Under the pieces are notes generated by a model, which was not told the origin of the DNA, did no database searches, and saw nothing but the letters and a program-made list of their open reading frames with translations. From positions 1 to 7,343 of the forward strand of contig CAAFRM010000131.1 of assembly GCA_900765465.1 (NCBI GenBank): DNA of 7,343 bases, read 5' to 3'. Position 1 is the stretch's first letter; each line of letters begins with the position of its first letter. This DNA is from an uncultured Prevotella sp. (GTDB lineage Bacteria; Bacteroidota; Bacteroidia; Bacteroidales; Bacteroidaceae). Below are positions 5,640-7,343 of this stretch, piece by piece. Position numbers and translations under genes: made by a program.

Positions 5640-6362
5640 ATGGAAGTAAATGAATTATTTAAGCAACGCAGCATAACTGCCTGCATGAAAGCATCCTACA
5701 ATACCGTAACGAGCGATATCCGTTCGCTCATCAAGCAGACATGGGTTACCCATGTGCCCTTCGCAGTATTGCTGGCAATCGTACTTTACTTTCTCCTCCC
5801 CAACAAGTCGCTTCACGATTGGGGAGAAGCGAATCCGATGGCTTCATTCATCCTGCAAACCATCATCTACGCAGCCACCCTCGTGATGGCGGCAGTATCA
5901 TTCTGGCATCTCCTGCCCCACAAGCAGCTCTGCTCTCAGGGCGAAAAGCGCAAGCCGGGCAGATCGCTGGTCCGCATCCTCCGCCACTTCGGAGGCTTCC
6001 TCATGACCTGCTTCCTGGGCATGATGATTGTAGGCATCGCCACCTTTATCGCAGCTGTACCTACCATCATCCTCATCATCGCCCAGCTCTACTCACAGTT
6101 GGGTGCACTCCAGGGCGATCCGCTCGGCGTACCGGGCTATTTCACCCCACTCCTCTTCCTCGTCTTTACCCTCACCAGCCTGCTCATCATCTATGCCCTC
6201 ACCTGGCTCGGCATCGCACTGGCTTACCAGTATGCATCCTACAAGGTGCAGGATGAGGAAAAGAAAAAACTGAAGGAGAGTCAGCAGCAGATGGCCGTAG
6301 CCGGCATAGAGCAGATGGCTGCAGAAATGGCTGCAGAAGAAGAGGAAAACAAGAAGTATTAA
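5640..6362 (+). CDS. Four-helix membrane protein of unknown function
   Basis: A 240-residue protein I do not recognise. It has four likely membrane segments: about 37-53, 68-91, 115-149 (long, perhaps bent at the Pro near 141) and 169-196. A basic loop at 100-115 (EKRKPGR, then RILRH) separates the second and third. The last 37 residues (204-240) form a highly charged, Glu/Lys/Gln/Ala-rich tail, probably helical or coiled coil, which by the positive-inside rule should face the cytoplasm together with the N-terminus. No catalytic motif is seen. The gap before it is 68 nt without a promoter, and hisB follows after 31 nt, so it is probably co-transcribed with both. Neither neighbour suggests a clear role; a membrane scaffold or transport accessory is possible but unsupported. 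Confidence 0.85.
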   Translation: MEVNELFKQRSITACMKASYNTVTSDIRSLIKQTWVTHVPFAVLLAIVLYFLLPNKSLHDWGEANPMASFILQTIIYAATLVMAAVSFWHLLPHKQLCSQGEKRKPGRSLVRILRHFGGFLMTCFLGMMIVGIATFIAAVPTIILIIAQLYSQLGALQGDPLGVPGYFTPLLFLVFTLTSLLIIYALTWLGIALAYQYASYKVQDEEKKKLKESQQQMAVAGIEQMAAEMAAEEEENKKY

Positions 6363-6393
6363 TCATATTAACATAAAAGAGATAGAAAGAGAC

Positions 6394-7343
6394 ATGAAAC
6401 AGACAAGATTACTCTTCATCGACCGCGACGGAACCCTGATTCAGGAACCTGCGGACGAACAGATTGACAGCTTCGAGAAGCTGGTATTCACCAAGGGTGT
6501 ATTCCGCAACCTCGCCTTCATTGCCCAGCACACAGACTACGAGCTAGTGATGGTGAGCAATCAGGACGGACTGGGCACCGACTCCTTCCCGGAGAACACC
6601 TTCTGGCCAGTACACAACTTCATCATCCAGACCCTGGAGAGCGAGGGCATCCACTTCGCCAAGCAGCACATCGACCGCCACTTCCCGGAGGATAACTCGC
6701 CGATGAGAAAGCCGGGCACGGGCATGCTGACCGAATATATCGACAACCCAGCCTACGATATGGCAAACAGTTATGTAATCGGCGACCGTGAAACCGATGC
6801 CCAGCTTGCCGAGAACCTGGGTTGCAAGAGTCTGATTCTCGGAAAAGACGGTATGGACTGGGATAAGATTGCTGAGATTCTCTTTGCCGGCGACCGCATC
6901 GCAGAAGTGAAGCGCACCACCAAGGAGACGGATATCTACATCAAGGTAAACCTCGATGGCAGCGGAAAATGCGACATTTCTACCGGTCTTGGTTTCTTCG
7001 ACCACATGCTGGAGCAGATAGGCAAGCACGGCATGATGGACCTCACCATCCACACCAAGGGCGACCTCTATGTGGATGAGCATCACACCATTGAAGATAC
7101 GGGTATTGCCCTGGGCGAATGCCTGCTGCAGGCGCTGGGCGACAAACGTGGCATCGAAAGATACGGCTACAGTCTGCCGATGGATGATTGTCTCTGTCAG
7201 GTGGCATTGGATTTCGGTGGCCGTCCATGGCTGATCTGGGATGCAGAGTTCCATAGAGAGAAGGTGGGCGAAATGCCAACCGAGATGTTCAAGCATTTCT
7301 TCAAGAGTCTGAGTGATGCGGCAAAGATGAACCTCAACATCAA
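6394..7343 (+). CDS. hisB: HisB: histidinol-phosphatase / imidazoleglycerol-phosphate dehydratase (3' end cut off)
   Basis: The first 316 residues of the two-domain histidine-biosynthesis enzyme are present; roughly 55-60 are missing past the window edge. Residues about 1-165 are the HAD-type phosphatase: motif I DRDGT (D10, D12), motif II SNQDG (55-59), Lys106 in RKP and motif IV GDRETD (130-135). Residues about 168-316 are the dehydratase, with GLGFFDHMLEQIGKHG (198-213, H204) and DEHHTIED (228-235; H230, H231, E234 as metal ligands). In the loop that binds zinc in E. coli HisB (C-x-H...C-x-C), this protein has D94, H96, S102 and M104, so the three Cys are absent. The ATG is preceded by a purine-rich stretch (AAAGAGATAGAAAGAGAC). 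No hisG, hisD or hisC lies upstream, so here hisB is separate from those genes. Confidence 0.95.
   Translation, partial: MKQTRLLFIDRDGTLIQEPADEQIDSFEKLVFTKGVFRNLAFIAQHTDYELVMVSNQDGLGTDSFPENTFWPVHNFIIQTLESEGIHFAKQHIDRHFPEDNSPMRKPGTGMLTEYIDNPAYDMANSYVIGDRETDAQLAENLGCKSLILGKDGMDWDKIAEILFAGDRIAEVKRTTKETDIYIKVNLDGSGKCDISTGLGFFDHMLEQIGKHGMMDLTIHTKGDLYVDEHHTIEDTGIALGECLLQALGDKRGIERYGYSLPMDDCLCQVALDFGGRPWLIWDAEFHREKVGEMPTEMFKHFFKSLSDAAKMNLNI

Noticed and set aside
6544..7296. Long minus-strand open frame opposite hisB (250 codons)
   Set aside because: It is antisense to a well-supported hisB whose catalytic motifs are intact, and its translation shows no recognisable domain.

Overview
The window looks like a chromosomal segment from a Bacteroidales bacterium, most likely the Prevotella/Segatella group. 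The main evidence is the promoters: four sites match the Bacteroidetes -7 element TAnnTTTG, three of them with a TTTG element exactly 19 nt upstream. The protein families agree: a TamL-type outer-membrane assembly lipoprotein, a two-domain HisB lacking the Cys of the zinc site, and an arm-domain tyrosine recombinase of the kind common in Bacteroidetes. No rRNA or tRNA gene, CRISPR array or transposase was seen.

Left part (1 to about 2020): an AT-rich, accessory-looking stretch. It holds one leftward tyrosine recombinase gene (320-1777) between two non-coding flanks rich in inverted repeats. The left flank (1-319) contains a leftward promoter for a gene outside the window, a long two-part inverted repeat (160-242) and a terminator-like hairpin (252-292). 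The right flank (1778-2023) contains the recombinase leader, with palindromes, and a promoter interlocked with that of the next gene. Short matches between the flanks (CAAAAGCCG direct; ATAACTAATAA and TTTCTAAATT inverted) may be recombination or binding sites, but are short enough to be chance.

Middle part (2024-4767): a small rightward lipoprotein gene converges on, and overlaps by 47 bp, a leftward tamL gene. The tamL start is best placed at a GTG at 4637, not at an upstream ATG (4700), because a perfect promoter lies between the two. The short tamL leader can form a small hairpin with AAGGA in the loop. A back-to-back promoter drives the rightward genes.

Right part (4768-7343): a rightward run of a TrmH/SpoU-family RNA methyltransferase, a four-helix membrane protein of unknown function with a charged tail, and hisB (cut by the window edge). 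The 68- and 31-nt gaps carry no recognisable promoter, so the three are probably co-transcribed. This part is housekeeping in character: envelope assembly, RNA modification and histidine synthesis.

No clearly new multi-gene system is visible. The most interesting points are the recombinase (altered catalytic residues, about 108 residues after the nucleophile, structured flanks), the interlocked promoters, the antisense overlap at the TamL C-terminal beta-signal, and the short tamL leader.
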